A DNA stretch of 64,000 nt from assembly GCA_021613535.1 (NCBI GenBank), contig CP075494.1, positions 16,740,001 to 16,804,000 of the forward strand, given 5' to 3'. Source of the stretch: Adineta vaga (lineage: Eukaryota; Rotifera). The notes beneath the pieces were generated by a model that had not been told where the DNA came from, did no database searches, and was given only the letters and a program-made list of their open reading frames with translations. A program made the position numbers and the translations under genes. Shown here in pieces: positions 47,154-59,501 of this stretch. The stretch's first letter is position 1. The number at the start of each line of letters is the position of its first letter.

Positions 47154-47980
47154 CTGCACATTTTTGTATATTTAGTTTTTTTCTAAAATGAAGCAAAAAC
47201 AATTTTTTAGGAACTAAACAGTTTTAGGAAGTCTATCACTTTTGGGTATTCGAATAAAAAAGTAGGGTACGTATGATTTTTTCTATTATACGCTCAATTG
47301 AAATCTAATACTATACGTCGATGTAGTTTTTCCTGCTCTATAAAATAACATAAGATCATAGCTATCATTATTATCTCTCTTAGAATTGCTATGGACATAA
47401 AAGTATGAATAATTCGTACTAGAATGAAACTTTAGTTTAGATTGTCATGATGCTGACTGTGACTATAAATGATCCATACCCGCTCTGATCCTCTATCGAT
47501 AATCTATCGTTACCTATTACTATATCCATACTTATGTAGAACGAATAGGCAAGAGATAAATAAAGATATCATATTAGTGGAATGGCTTTTTGGCAGTGCA
47601 TTTGCGCAATCAAACCGCCGAATGTTGTACTGTCCGCATAAAAAATCAAATATTTTCTGCTTTTCGAAGCAGTTTCAAATGAAAACTTAGAAGAATATTA
47701 TGACAAGCCCTGTCAAATATTCATACTTTTATGTCCATAGCAATTCTAAGAGAGATAATAATGATAGCTATGATCTTATGTCATTTTATAGAGCAGGAAA
47801 AACTACATCGACGTATAGTATTAGATTTCAAATTGAGCGTATAATAGAAAAAAATCATACGTACCCTACTTTTTTATTCGAATACCCAAAAGTGATAGAC
47901 TTCCTAAAACTGTTTAGTTCCTAAAAAATTGTTTTTGCTTCATTTTAGAAAAAAAACTAAATATATACAAAAATGTGCAG
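47154..47980. repeat. Large palindrome (arms about 260 bp, spacer about 308 bp)
   Basis: Left arm 47154-47410 starts CTGCACATTTTTGTATA and ends CATAAAAGTATGAAT. Right arm 47719-47980 is its reverse complement, starting ATTCATACTTTTATG and ending CAAAAATGTGCAG. The arms agree almost base for base apart from a few small indels (for example near the outer TATATTTAG). No transposase lies in the arms or spacer. It is either a foldback-type element or an assembly/read-fold artefact. Confidence 0.9.
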
Positions 47981-48309
47981 TTAATATCGATTAAATAATT
48001 CAAGTCAAATAGATATGAATTTCGATGATATAATTGAAAGTTGATGTTACTCTTTTTGACATTTTCAAGATAGATGAGGGACAGAAAGTCATTTCAAATT
48101 TCATTCAAAAATTAAATAAGAAAATAGTATCAATAAATTAACTAATTATATTAATAATTAATATCGATTAAATAATTCTCATTGAAAGAAAAAGTATGAA
48201 ATATCTATTGAATTATTCATCGAAAGATATTCAATTTAAAGGAAATATTATTAAACCAAAACTAATAAAATGTTAAATTAATTAAATATATAAGAAGTAA
48301 GAACATTAT
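47981..48309. other. AT-rich spacer
   Basis: No gene recognised between the palindrome and the NHL remnant. Confidence 0.4.
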
Positions 48310-49052
48310 TTTCTTATTGATTATATTGCTGATCGACGGAATTATCGTATTATGAAATGGAAATAGAAATAGAACAAATCAATTGAATGGTCCAATAGAT
48401 ATGATTGTTGATGAAGAAAATAATTCATTGATCATTGCTGAATCGTCGAGTAATTCGATGATTTAATGAAAATCAACGAGAAGATTCTCATTCGAAATAT
48501 CAGTTGTTATGGTTTGGCAAAGGATAAATATGGATTTCTTTATGTTACTGATTCAGTGATGAATGAAGTGAGAAAATAGAAAATTAGAGAAAAAGGTGAA
48601 GAAACATTAGTTGTTGGTGGAAATGGATGAGTAGGAAGTCAACTTAATCAATTTAATTTTTCTGCTTTTATATCTGTTGATAATAAACAATCCGTTTATG
48701 TATCAGATCGTTTCAATCATCGTGTAATGAAATGGAGAAAAAGTGCGACAGAAGGTATAATTGTTGCTGGAGAAAATAGAAACGGAAATAATCTTAATTA
48801 ATTAAATAAACCTCTCACATTAATTATTGATGATATGAATCAAATCTATGTAGTAGATTTCCTTAATCATCAAATAATTCGTTGGGGTAAAAAGAAAAGA
48901 AAGAAGGTAAAATCATTGTTGGTAGAAATGGATTAGATCAAGCAACAAATCAATTGGCTTTGCCCTTTGGTTTAGCATTTGACTTGAAAGGAAATCTTTA
49001 CGTTAATGAGTGGAAAGAAAATCGGATCGAAAAATTTAATTCAATTTCATAA
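48310..49052 (+). pseudogene. NHL-repeat protein remnant
   Basis: Successive NHL-type units can be read in pieces: YIADRRNYRIMKW, then TLVVGGNG with SVDNKQSVYVSDRFNHRVMK, then GIIVAGENRNG with LIIDDMNQIYVVDFLNHQII, then IIVGRNGLDQATNQLALPFG and LAFDLKGNLYVNEW. The beta-propeller spacing is correct, but stops (near 48345, 48630 and 48800) and frameshifts break the frame repeatedly. NHL proteins of this type are abundant in bdelloids. No N-terminal start or membrane segment remains. The lesions are too many for sequencing error. Confidence 0.75.
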
Positions 49053-50369
49053 TTCAAAATATCTTTCTTTTCTAAAAGTTATTGTAAGTTTTGAAGATAA
49101 GGTGTTTTCGTGAGTTCCGTTTATTAATGAACAAGAACAAGAGAGAGAGAAAGAAACGCACGTATGTAGATAAGACATTAGAGAGAAGAGAGAGAAGAAC
49201 TAGATGGCGCATAGTATACGATATACGAAAGAGAACAAGATACATGCACGTATATATACGTATATGTGATCAGATGAATAAGGAAAACTTCAATATAAGT
49301 ATTTCGGAATTGATGTTCATACTAACAGTTATATTTTGTATTTAAAAAAAAATCAGTTAAGAAGCTCTTCATCATTATCTTTATGTAGTTTATTTTTATA
49401 AACAATACATATATGAAGAAAGACTTTGATTTTAGAATACATTTCATTCATTTTGGTTTTTTTCGAAAATTCTTTTATAGTCAAAACGAGACATTGTTTT
49501 TCGATTGATTCTTATGAATTATTAATCGGTATAAGTAATGTAATGATTATTTTAACATTGTATTTCTATTATAATTTATTTTTATTTCATTGATAAAAAA
49601 GATTAATAATAAATTCATTTTAATTATTTAATTCTTTTAGTTAATTTATTAAAAAATATTCGCAATTGATTCTATTGAAAAAGTTATATTTTATAGAGAA
49701 AAAAAATTGAATTAATATATAAAATATAATTTTAATTTTAATCAAAAAATTAAATCTTTATTTTGTAAATTTATCGAATTTTTTATTTAGTTATAAAATG
49801 ATTAACGAATGTATATGAATATAAAAGAAAAACAAATATATGAAATTTGGTAAATATTCAAATAATTATCTTTTATATAAAGATAATAAAAAAATATTTC
49901 GATATATCCATTCTTTTTTATTATATATAATCTTATAAAAATGATGTATTATTAAAATTGATACGAAAACAAACTGACAGCAAAGAAATATCGATATTTT
50001 AATATGTATTTATTCATGCATGATGTAGAAAATATACCGAATAAATACAAAGTAATTATATAAGTAAAGAAAAAAATAATATTCTTTTATTAAAGATTAA
50101 AATCAATAGGTAAGTAATGTTTCACCTTAACTAATAGACAAAATAAATAAAAATATATTATTTTAAAATAATTTATATAAAGTCATTTTCTTTATTATTA
50201 ATAATAGTTAAATAAATCTATAAATTAAATTTTAATAATTAATTTTTCTTAGATTCATCGACATCATATGTTATACTACATATAATAATGATTTTATTTA
50301 TAATCCATGATAAACTATTTGTTTTAAGTATGATCTTTAATGTTTTGTTGTTTTTTTTTCTTATAGTTG
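49053..50369. other. Very AT-rich spacer and probable 5' leader
   Basis: Includes a GA/AG-rich purine patch near 49140-49200 (open but Arg-rich and low-complexity) and otherwise A/T runs. A CTTATAG acceptor immediately before 50367 suggests a leader intron of the VCBS gene. Confidence 0.4.
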
Positions 50370-53300
50370 ATGGATCGAAATAATCAATTGATTATTGCGA
50401 ATATATCTGACGAACTTTTATGTACTGAAGTACAAAATAATAATATATTGAATGTAATTCAAGATTTATCTTATCAAGAAACAATTTACAATGATAAAAA
50501 TAATTTAAATAAAATCATTAGAGACAAAGATAATTGGTATTGATTTTTATTATAAATATATAATAATTTTACATTTATTATTCATAGGAATATATGTTAT
50601 CCATATATAAAATCAAGATATCTGAGAAATTTCTTAATATTTATTATATTTACAAGTATTGCGATAATTGTTGGTGTATTAACAGTTTATTTTACTGTAC
50701 CAAGGCCAAGTATGTTTTTGATTTTGTTTTTGAAATATCATAATAAAATGAATAATACTTTTTATAACTATACAATTGAAAAAGTTAAATAATACACTTT
50801 ATCATCAATATTTAATTTAAACTTATGTAGAGAAGTTCTATATAGAAAATTAGTGTTAAATTATTCTAAACAGATTTTAATCAAAATATTTGAGATTAGA
50901 ATAAATCATTTTATATATTAATGGATAATAGAAAAGTTTATTTCATCTTTGGAATTATTTCTACCATGACGAGTTCTATAGTTTAGTTGATTTAAAATTA
51001 TATTTTTTAGGTACAACATGTCAAGTTACTTTCAAACGAATGGATAAAAGTTTAATTATTTTCAATTCACAACCACGATCTCTTGCTGCTGATGACTTTA
51101 ATAAAGAATCGCAAATGGATGTAGTTGTAGTTAATTTTGGTACAAATACGATTGGTATTTTTCTAGGTTACGGTAATGGAAGTTTTGTAGATCAAGTAAC
51201 TTATTCAACTGGTTTTTATTCTCGTCCTCATTCAGTTACTATTAGTGATTTTAAGAATGATTATTTTCTTGATATTGCTATTGCAAATTATGGTACAAAT
51301 AATATCGGAATTTTTTTGGTTATGGAAATGGAACATTTACTAATCAAAAAATATTTTCAACTGGTTCATCTCATCCATTATTTATCATTAGTGATGATTT
51401 AAATAATGATAATAATTCGGATATAATCACTGTTAATAATGGTACAAATACTATTGGAATTTATCTTGGACGTGGTGATGGATCTTTTCAAATACAAATA
51501 ACTTATTTTACTGGTTATGATTCTATTCCTTATTCACTAGCTATTGCTGATTTTAACAAGGATAATATATTAGATATTGTTGTTGTTCATTATGGTACAA
51601 GTGAAATTGGTATTTATTTTGGATATGGTGATGGAACATTCGATAATCATAAAATATATTCAATTCCATCCAATTCAAATCCATCTTCTATTACAATTGC
51701 TGATATTAATCATGATAATTATTTAGATATTGTTATAGCCAATTATGGTACCAGTAATATAGGAATTTGATTTGGTTACGGTAATGGTTCTTTTCTTAAA
51801 CAAAAAACATATTCAACTGGTGCTCAATCTCGTCCACAATATATTAATATTGGTGATTTTGATAAAGATGATCATCCAGATATTATCGTTGTTGATGCAG
51901 AAAACGAACAAATACATCTTTTTCTAGGATATACCGATGACAATTTTGCTAGAATAGGTAATTATGATGCTACTTCTGGATCTCGACCATTTTCACTTGT
52001 GCGCTTGCTGATTTTGATCAAGATAATTATTTAGATGTAGTCGTTGTCAATTTTGATACAAATAATTTACTTCTACTTGGTAATTATTCTTTAAAATCGT
52101 CTGCACGACAAAAGAATTATTTTATTGGTCAAGGAACTATTCCAACTTCAGTTGCTATCGGAAATTTTAATAATAATAATTATCCTGATCTAGTCACTAA
52201 TGCTTATACTCTAAATAGTATTGTTGTAATGTTCGATTATATCAATGGAATTTTCATGAAAGAAACAATTTATTCTACTGGAGATCAATCAGGTCCAAAA
52301 TATGTTTCTATAGGTGATTTAAACAATGACACTCATATGGATATTGTTACTGCTAATCTAGGATCTAACAGTGTTGGTGTTCTTTTTGGAAAAGGAGATG
52401 AAATATTTAATAATGTAACGATATATTCAACAGGTATTGGATCTGGTCCATGATGGGTTGTGATTAATGATATTAATAATGATAATCGAATGGATATTAT
52501 TTCTACTAATACAGGTACGAGTAGTATTAGTATTTTTCTTGGTAATGGTAATGGAACATTTGCTAATATAATGACATATTCTACTGGTGATAATTCTAAT
52601 CCGCGTTCAATGACAATTGGTGATGTTAATAATGATAATTATCCTGATATTCTAACTGCTAATATAGGAAATGAGGGTGTAAGTGTACTTATTGATGATG
52701 GCCATGGAATTTTTGTTCTTACCGCAATATATGTTACTGATAAGGGTTCAGTACCACTCTCAATTGTTCTGATTGATGTCAATAATGATAATCAACTAGA
52801 TATTATTCTTGCTAATACATTTAAAAACAATATAGGTGTTTTTTTTGGATATGGATATGGAAATTTTAGTTTACAAACAACATATTCGACTGGCTCTGGT
52901 TCTCAACCATACATCCTTACAATTATTGATTTTAATCATGATAATCAATATGATCTTGCTGTTACTAATTTCGGTACTAATGAAGTATGTATTTTGTTGG
53001 AAAATAGTAATGGAAGTTTTCAACTTTCAACAACATATCCAACTGGTTCTGGTTCGGTTCTATATGGAATTACTACTGCTGATCTTAATAATGATTAACA
53101 AGTAGAAATTATCGTTACTCTTTTTGGTACTGGAAATGTGGCTATATTAACTGAATATTATGCTGCCAAGTTTGCTTTTCAAACACTTCATTCAACTGGT
53201 GCTGCTCCACGTCCTTATTCATTAGCTACCGGTGATTTTAATAATGATAATCGAACAGATATTGTTGTTGCCAATTATGGGACTAATAATTTAGATATAC

Positions 53301-54402
53301 GTTTAGGTTTAAACAATAATACATTTGGAACACAAATGTCTTATTTCCTTGGTACTGATTATCATCCACAATATGTTATTACATTTGATATTAATAACGA
53401 TTATCAACTAGATATAGTAACTGTTAACTCACATAATGATAGTATTAGTATGATTCTAGGATTAGGTAATGGAAATTTTACAGGTCAAAGAACGTATTCT
53501 ACTGGAATTGGTTCACATCCATCTGCAATTGCCGTTGCAGATGTAAATAATGATACTCGATGGGATTTTGTTATATCTAATACAGGTACTGATAATATTG
53601 GAATATTTATTGGATTTGATTATACTTCATTTCAAACTCAAACGACATATTCAAAATTAAATACTCAAGATTCATGGATCAGTGCTGTTGCTGATTTTAA
53701 TCATGATAATCATTCAGATATTGCCGTTATCTTCCAATACAGTAATGTTGTAGCTATTCTTCTTGGATTTGGCAATGGAACTTTCAATGATATGATTACT
53801 TTTTCAACTGGAAACAAGTCAGCTCCGACTTCTTTAACAATTGGTGATTTAAATAATGATACCAATATAGACATAGCTGTGAGTAATTCATATACTAGCA
53901 ATATAGCTATTTTTCTCGGATTGGGTAATGGAAGCTTTGCTACTATGATAACGTTTTCAACTGGAACTAATTCCCTACCTAATTCGATCGTTATTGCAGA
54001 TTTTAATAATGACCATTATTTAGATATATTAGTGGCTAATTTGGGTACTAATAATGTCGGCATTTTAATAGGATATGGGAATGGAACATTTGGTACTATA
54101 GTGACTTATTCAACTGGAGATGGTTCAATTCCATATTCAATTATTGTAGGTGATTTCAATACAGATAACAACATTGATATTGTTGTAATTAATTCTGGTA
54201 CATACAATATGGGCATTTTTCTAGGTTATGGCAATGGAAGTTTTGTTGATCAGGTTACTTATTCTACTGATGTTTACTCTCAAATATATTATGGAACTGT
54301 TGGTGATTTTAATAATGACAAGAAACTTGATATCGCTATTGCTATTCTTAATCATGCTAATATTTGTATTTTTCTTGGTGATGGTAATGGTTCGTTTTCT
54401 AG
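50370..54402 (+). pseudogene. VCBS/FG-GAP repeat membrane protein, decayed
   Basis: Exons 50370-50536, 50588-50709 and 51011 onward join in phase. A short cytosolic N-terminus is followed by a transmembrane segment (FLIFIIFTSIAIIVGVL) and then about twenty FG-GAP/VCBS units of roughly 57 residues (pattern DFNNDN..DI.VAN.GTNNIGIFLG.GNGTF), giving an integrin-like beta-propeller array. Lesions: a missing T in the T-run near 51312, TGA near 51768, frameshift near 52000, TGA near 52451, and TAA near 53096. The last repeat ends in FLGDGNGSFSS and is replaced by GC-richer unrelated sequence, so the 3' end is lost. Intact relatives would be type II surface proteins, possibly adhesive or calcium-binding (DxNxDN loops). 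Confidence 0.8.
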
Positions 54403-55767
54403 TACGGAAGAGAAAGACGTGCGTGGAAGTCAGTTAACGCGCACTGAGTGACGACCTGAAGGATTACACTAGCTGAGACAGGGCGAAAAAGGAGGGTGTG
54501 AGGAGTTTTTATACACGACAGGTAAATACCAACGAAGAGATCCAGTGGGTGATGAGAAGAGCACTGTTGTAGATGGAAAACGTATATTGTGTCCTCTTAG
54601 CAGCGGGTATCTCCGCTAGTAATTATAGAAAATTATAATAATACATTTAATGAACATAGTATGGTAACTAACGATGATTATATGTTCATAAATAGAATAT
54701 CTACAAATGAATATATGAGATCAACTTGATTGTCGTAATTAAAATCATTAGTAATAATATTAATACTATTGTAAGTTATTGTATTCAAACTATGATTCAT
54801 GAATTTATTTTTTATTAAAACAATATAGAAAAATAAAAATTATTTTATTTTATTTTGATAATAATATCGTCGAATTCATGATGAAATATAAAGATAAATA
54901 CATTCTAATATCTATGTGTAACAATGATTGTAAACATTGATATTCTTAGTTATTATTTTGCAACAAATAGTTGCAGAAAAGACAAAAAATGGTGTCCAAG
55001 TATAAATCCTTTGAGCTTTTATTCTGACATTTGAATATATATATTTCTCTTTCATTCCCAATTCAGTTAATTTTACAAAACAAAAATTTTCTAAAAATAC
55101 AGTAGTAATGTTGAGTTCGAAGAGGAATAAATAACAAATTTCTAATTGATTATTTAGCAAAATTCATTCAGCAGAAAAAATAATTGTTATAAGGATCTGA
55201 ACATTTTATTAAAAACATCGAGAAAAGCTGATGACAAACTCACATTAGAGACTGTATGATCTATGGTAGACGTCGATAAAAATATGAAATACGAAGAAAA
55301 TGTTTCCATTATTCATACTTACACCCACAGTCTCACCATCATCTACCATTTGAGAGTTGATTATTACTTGAAGTTCTATGTTTATGAATCCTGATATTTT
55401 TTGGCGTGTTCACGAGTCATGACTTTTTCTTGGAGATTGTTGAGTAGAAAAACATTGTTGTCTGCATTCACTATTTATGCATATGTACCATTACGACCCA
55501 AAACAGTACCTCTTTGGTAAACAATGAAAATGTTTTTCAATGTAGAATAAGTGAATTGTTTAGTTTAGAGAAAAAAAGAAATTGTTTTGTTTTGTTTTGC
55601 ATTTGTATTTAAATTTCATAAGAAGAGACGTTTTTTTTTCATTTCCTTGAAAAATTCTGTATATTGAATTTGCTACGTGGGCGATCAAGAATAAAAGTTT
55701 TTCTATTATTTTATTATTATACACAAACCAAGATAAAATTACATTTTAACTTCAATTAGTTTCAAAG
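54403..55767. other. Spacer beginning with a GC-richer insert
   Basis: Positions 54403-54620 are GC-richer than their surroundings, interrupt the VCBS array and contain a solo arm (GAGGGTGTGAGGAG, 54492) and the GTATCTCCGCTAGTAA motif. The remainder is AT-rich; a weak CACCCACAGTCTCACC sits near 55323. No gene. Confidence 0.4.
54491..54506. repeat. Solo GGGTGTG arm
   Basis: GGAGGGTGTGAGGAG inside the GC-richer segment that replaces the end of the VCBS gene. Confidence 0.45.
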
Positions 55768-58500
55768 ATGAACAGTCGAAAACAACGACAAGCTGTAACA
55801 CCCATTAAAGATAAAGTTTGTTAATAAGTTTCTATATTCTTCTTATTCTTCCTTTTTTTTTATCAACAGAATTCAAATCAAATTATTCAAGAACATGTTA
55901 TTAAAAATACTGAGGCAGCAAATGTCTTAGTTGCTGAATATGGTGTTATTCATAAAGAAAAGCCTATATCATGTTGGAAACATGATTTAATTATACCACG
56001 ATGGCTTTTGTTAACATTAGTTTCATTAGCAATTCTTGCTATGACTGTATTTTTAGTTTTTGTAACAATTGTTACATTAAAAAAAGAATCTAATGGTGGT
56101 CCATGTAAAATAAACAGTGATTGTCGACAAGATTTAGGTTTAATGTGTAATAATTATCGTTGTGGATGTGCTTATTCACATTTTTGGAGTGAAACATATA
56201 AAACTTGTGAACGAAGACGAATGATTAATCGAACATGTTACAATGATTCCGAATGTGATATTCTTGCAAATTTACAATGTTTTAATGTAACACTTACGTA
56301 AGAAAATTATCATAAAAAATTTTGATTTTATTTTTCTATAAAAAGTTTTTTTTTTAGAAATGGAAATATTCAACTTCAATGTCAATGTAAAGCTTCATTA
56401 AACTGGAATGGGCTTATGGTAAATTGAGAGAAATTAAATATAAAGTATTGAATCTATTGATATTTATTCTAGTGCACTGATCAACAATTATATCATTATG
56501 GATGTATTAGCAATGATAATTGTGATACAACACGATATTTATATTGTGATGCTTCAATAAGTAACAAGTGTAATTGTAATTCATCGATGTTTTGGAATGG
56601 AGAAATAAAAGGTGGAGTTGGAACATCGGGTACATGTGAATACAAAAGAACAGTTAATCAATATTGTTATCCATATGATGATAGTTGGTGTGATGATACA
56701 GGTCCAATGGGTCAAGGTCTTAAATGTGCTCGATATTCAAATCCATATGGAAGTGAATATGGTAAGATAAAGAATTAAATTTAATGAAAATAAAATTAAT
56801 TTTACTTAGGTATTTGTCAATGTGATTCAAATCAATTTTATAATGGTACAACTTCATTAGCTAATGGTTATTGTGAGCCACATCGTGATTATGGCAAGTC
56901 ATGTGTAGCAACATCAAATTGTGATTTTCGAAAGAATTTAATATGTACAAACAATCTTTGTCTATGTACATCGGGTTATAATTATGACTCAACAATTGTT
57001 GTTACTCCCGGTGTTACAGGTTATTGTACAGCAGCTGCAACTTATTATGATAATTGTACATCAGTTATTAAATGTAGTACATCACAAAAACTTTACTGTG
57101 ATTATACAACATGGAGTTTACCTTCAGTAGGTCGATGTTTATGTAATTCAAGTACATCATTTTGGGATGGTAGCATATGTGCTGATAAATTAACAATTGG
57201 TGGTGTATGTACAACAAATACAGAATGTAATTCTGCAGATAGTTTATTTTGTAGTAATTATACTCAATCAATTGGTACTTGTGATTGTGATAAAAACCAT
57301 TTTTGGAATTATACTTGTATTATAAAACAATTATTTAATACAAGTTGTACATCATCATATGTTTGTGATGATAATCGTGGTTTATTTTGTCAAGGTACAG
57401 GTGGCGCTCTTTTTCAAAAATGTGATTGTTTTAATATTAGTTTTGTTTGGGATTCATTATATGTGACTAATCATTCACAAAAATGTGTATTAAAAATGGG
57501 ACACGGTCAATCAACATGTTTTGGTGATCTTGAATGTCAAGATTATCGATATTTAAAATGTATGAATGGAACATGTTTATGTAATTATGATCTATATTGG
57601 GATGGAAATGTTTGTCAAGATAAACGTAATTGGACAGTTGGATGTACAAATACATATGAATGTAGAGATTTTTCACCAGTCAACTTAGTTTGTACAGAAA
57701 CGTCTCCTGGATCGGGCATGAAGGCATGCCTTTGTAATGATTCAGCGTATTGGGAAAAGTGTACACAAACATGTCTTATTGCGAAAAATGTATGAAATAA
57801 ATACAATTTTTACTTTATTGATTTATTTTTTGTTTAGCGTCATGAACCATGTACATTAGTATCAAACTGCACAACGGATCAATGTTTGAAAAAAGCAAAT
57901 TTACAATGTATAAATGATTCAGTTTCGAATCAAACAGGTTCTGGTTGGTGGTATGTATCAAAGATTTTCTCATTTAAATGAAATGAAAAAAATTTATTTA
58001 TTTATTTTTTAGTAATTGTACGAGTATACAATGGTGGAATGGAACATATTGTCGTGACAAAGGTATACCATCATGGGGTGTTAATGCAAGTGCTGCATGT
58101 AATGCAACATATCAATGTGCTGATTACAATTTAGTTTCATGTCCATTTGGTTCAAGCTCAGTAACATCAGTTGCTACATGCGAATGTGCGACAACAAAAT
58201 ATTGGGTATAGAAATTAATTATATATGATTGAGTTCAAATTATTATTATTATTATTATTATTATGATTATTTTTGAATACTTTCTAGAATGGAATTACTT
58301 GTATAGATCGAGTGCTGGAAAGTCAACCTTGTATAGATTGGACATTTAATCCAGTGAATACGTCAACATGTTTAACTGCAGCTGGAGCAGGGTTAAAGTG
58401 CACTCATGCGGTCGATTATAACAATGGTACATATTCAGGAGTGTGTCGGTGTCCGTCTACCACGAATTGGAATTCAACGTTTTCTATATGTGTCGCTTAG
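55768..58500 (+). CDS. EGF-like cysteine-rich type II membrane protein
   Basis: Eight exons join without a break: 55768-55815, 55870-56297, 56358-56418, 56473-56761, 56810-57789, 57838-57950, 58013-58205 and 58288-58500, giving 774 residues; every junction is GT-AG and in phase, with introns of about 48-82 nt. One transmembrane segment (about 61-86, RWLLLTLVSLAILAMTVFLV) follows a short cytosolic N-terminus. The rest is a run of modules with the pattern C..(N/D)..C.....L.C.N..C.C....FWD/NG..C, resembling EB/EGF-like repeats, with many N-glycosylation sites. An adhesion or receptor ectodomain is likely. I know no named orthologue. The stop codon TAG overlaps the first bases of the adjacent foldback element, so the original C-terminus may have been longer. 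Confidence 0.85.
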
Positions 58501-58881
58501 GGTCCTGCATCGGGATTTTTTTGGGATTGAATATTTTTGAAAAAGAAACTCGAGCCTAATTCTTCAATGGTTTTAGAGACGTGCAATCAACAAAGGAGAC
58601 GATTCTGTATCGGACCATCGTATTTTCGAATCTCACTCAAATTCCTTCGCAGGAGAAATATCAGCGGGAGTACAAAAACCTGTTTAAACCCGAAAAATCG
58701 GAATTTTCTTATCCCGTTGATATTACTTCTGCGACGGAATTTGATTAAGATCCGAAAATACAATGATACGACACAGAATTTCATGCTCTATTCATCGGAC
58801 ACCTTTAAAACCATCTCAGAGTTAGACTCGAGTTTCTTTTCTAAAAATACTGAATCCCGAAAAAATCCCGATGTAGGACCC
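58500..58881. mobile_element. Palindromic MITE-like foldback with TA flanks
   Basis: Left end GGGTCCTGCATCGGGATTTT; the right end read in reverse is GGGTCCTACATCGGGATTTT. Pairing continues through AAGAAACTCGAG and GGTTTTA-containing blocks to a centre near 58690, so almost the whole 382 bp is an imperfect inverted repeat. The flanking dinucleotide is TA on both sides, matching a TA target duplication (Tc1/mariner or similar MITEs). The open frame 58537-58983 inside it is a by-product. It has no transposase. Confidence 0.8.
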
Positions 58882-59501
58882 TACGTGCCGCTCCATCTGT
58901 TTCACCAGGCGGCTAACGAAGATGTAACAAAAGCTTTTTCAGCCATTTTTCAACTGAACGTTTTTTTGCATCGAAGAATCTAAGAGACTTTTTCAAATAA
59001 AATCTCATATGTAATACTCGTAAATTCACATTGAAAATCTTATCATTTACTTGAAAAATACAATAGAATCAAACATGTATAAATCTGCCAATCTGACATA
59101 TAGGGTGTGGGTATATCTTCTTCACTCTCATCCATACCCACACCCACACCCTTTTCATACACAACTTATAAATGTTTCAAGTGCTTCCGAGGACGTGTGG
59201 GGTTTATGTCTAATGTAAACTCACCAACAGTACGGAGTTTATAATTATTAATGTATTTTTAGATAATGAAGAGTGTTAAAATGTTCATCGACAATTCTTT
59301 TTAATGATGAATTATGAGATAAAAAGAATATCCTTTTTTTTGTATTTTAATGATCTTGAAGTTCGCGATTGAATTAATAATGAATGATGATAAAAGAGAA
59401 ATAAACAATATAAATTTTATCTGATCTATCTTCATATAAAAATTTGTTATTCTATTTTTTAAATTTTGCACGATAGTCGTATTTATAAGCGAATTAATAA
59501 A
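58882..59501. other. Spacer with one hairpin
   Basis: Contains the repeat 59102-59152; otherwise AT-rich promoter-side sequence of the receptor gene. Confidence 0.45.
59102..59152. repeat. GGGTGTGGG hairpin
   Basis: Left arm AGGGTGTGGGTATATC, right arm CATACCCACACCCACACCC. A compact near-perfect copy about 350 bp upstream of the receptor start. Confidence 0.85.

Noticed and set aside
49091-49345. Arg-rich open frame
   Set aside because: Arises from a GA/CG-poor purine tract; low-complexity translation with no domain.
58537-58983. Open frame of 148 codons after the EGF-like gene
   Set aside because: Falls inside the palindromic MITE and reads the inverted repeat; not protein-like.
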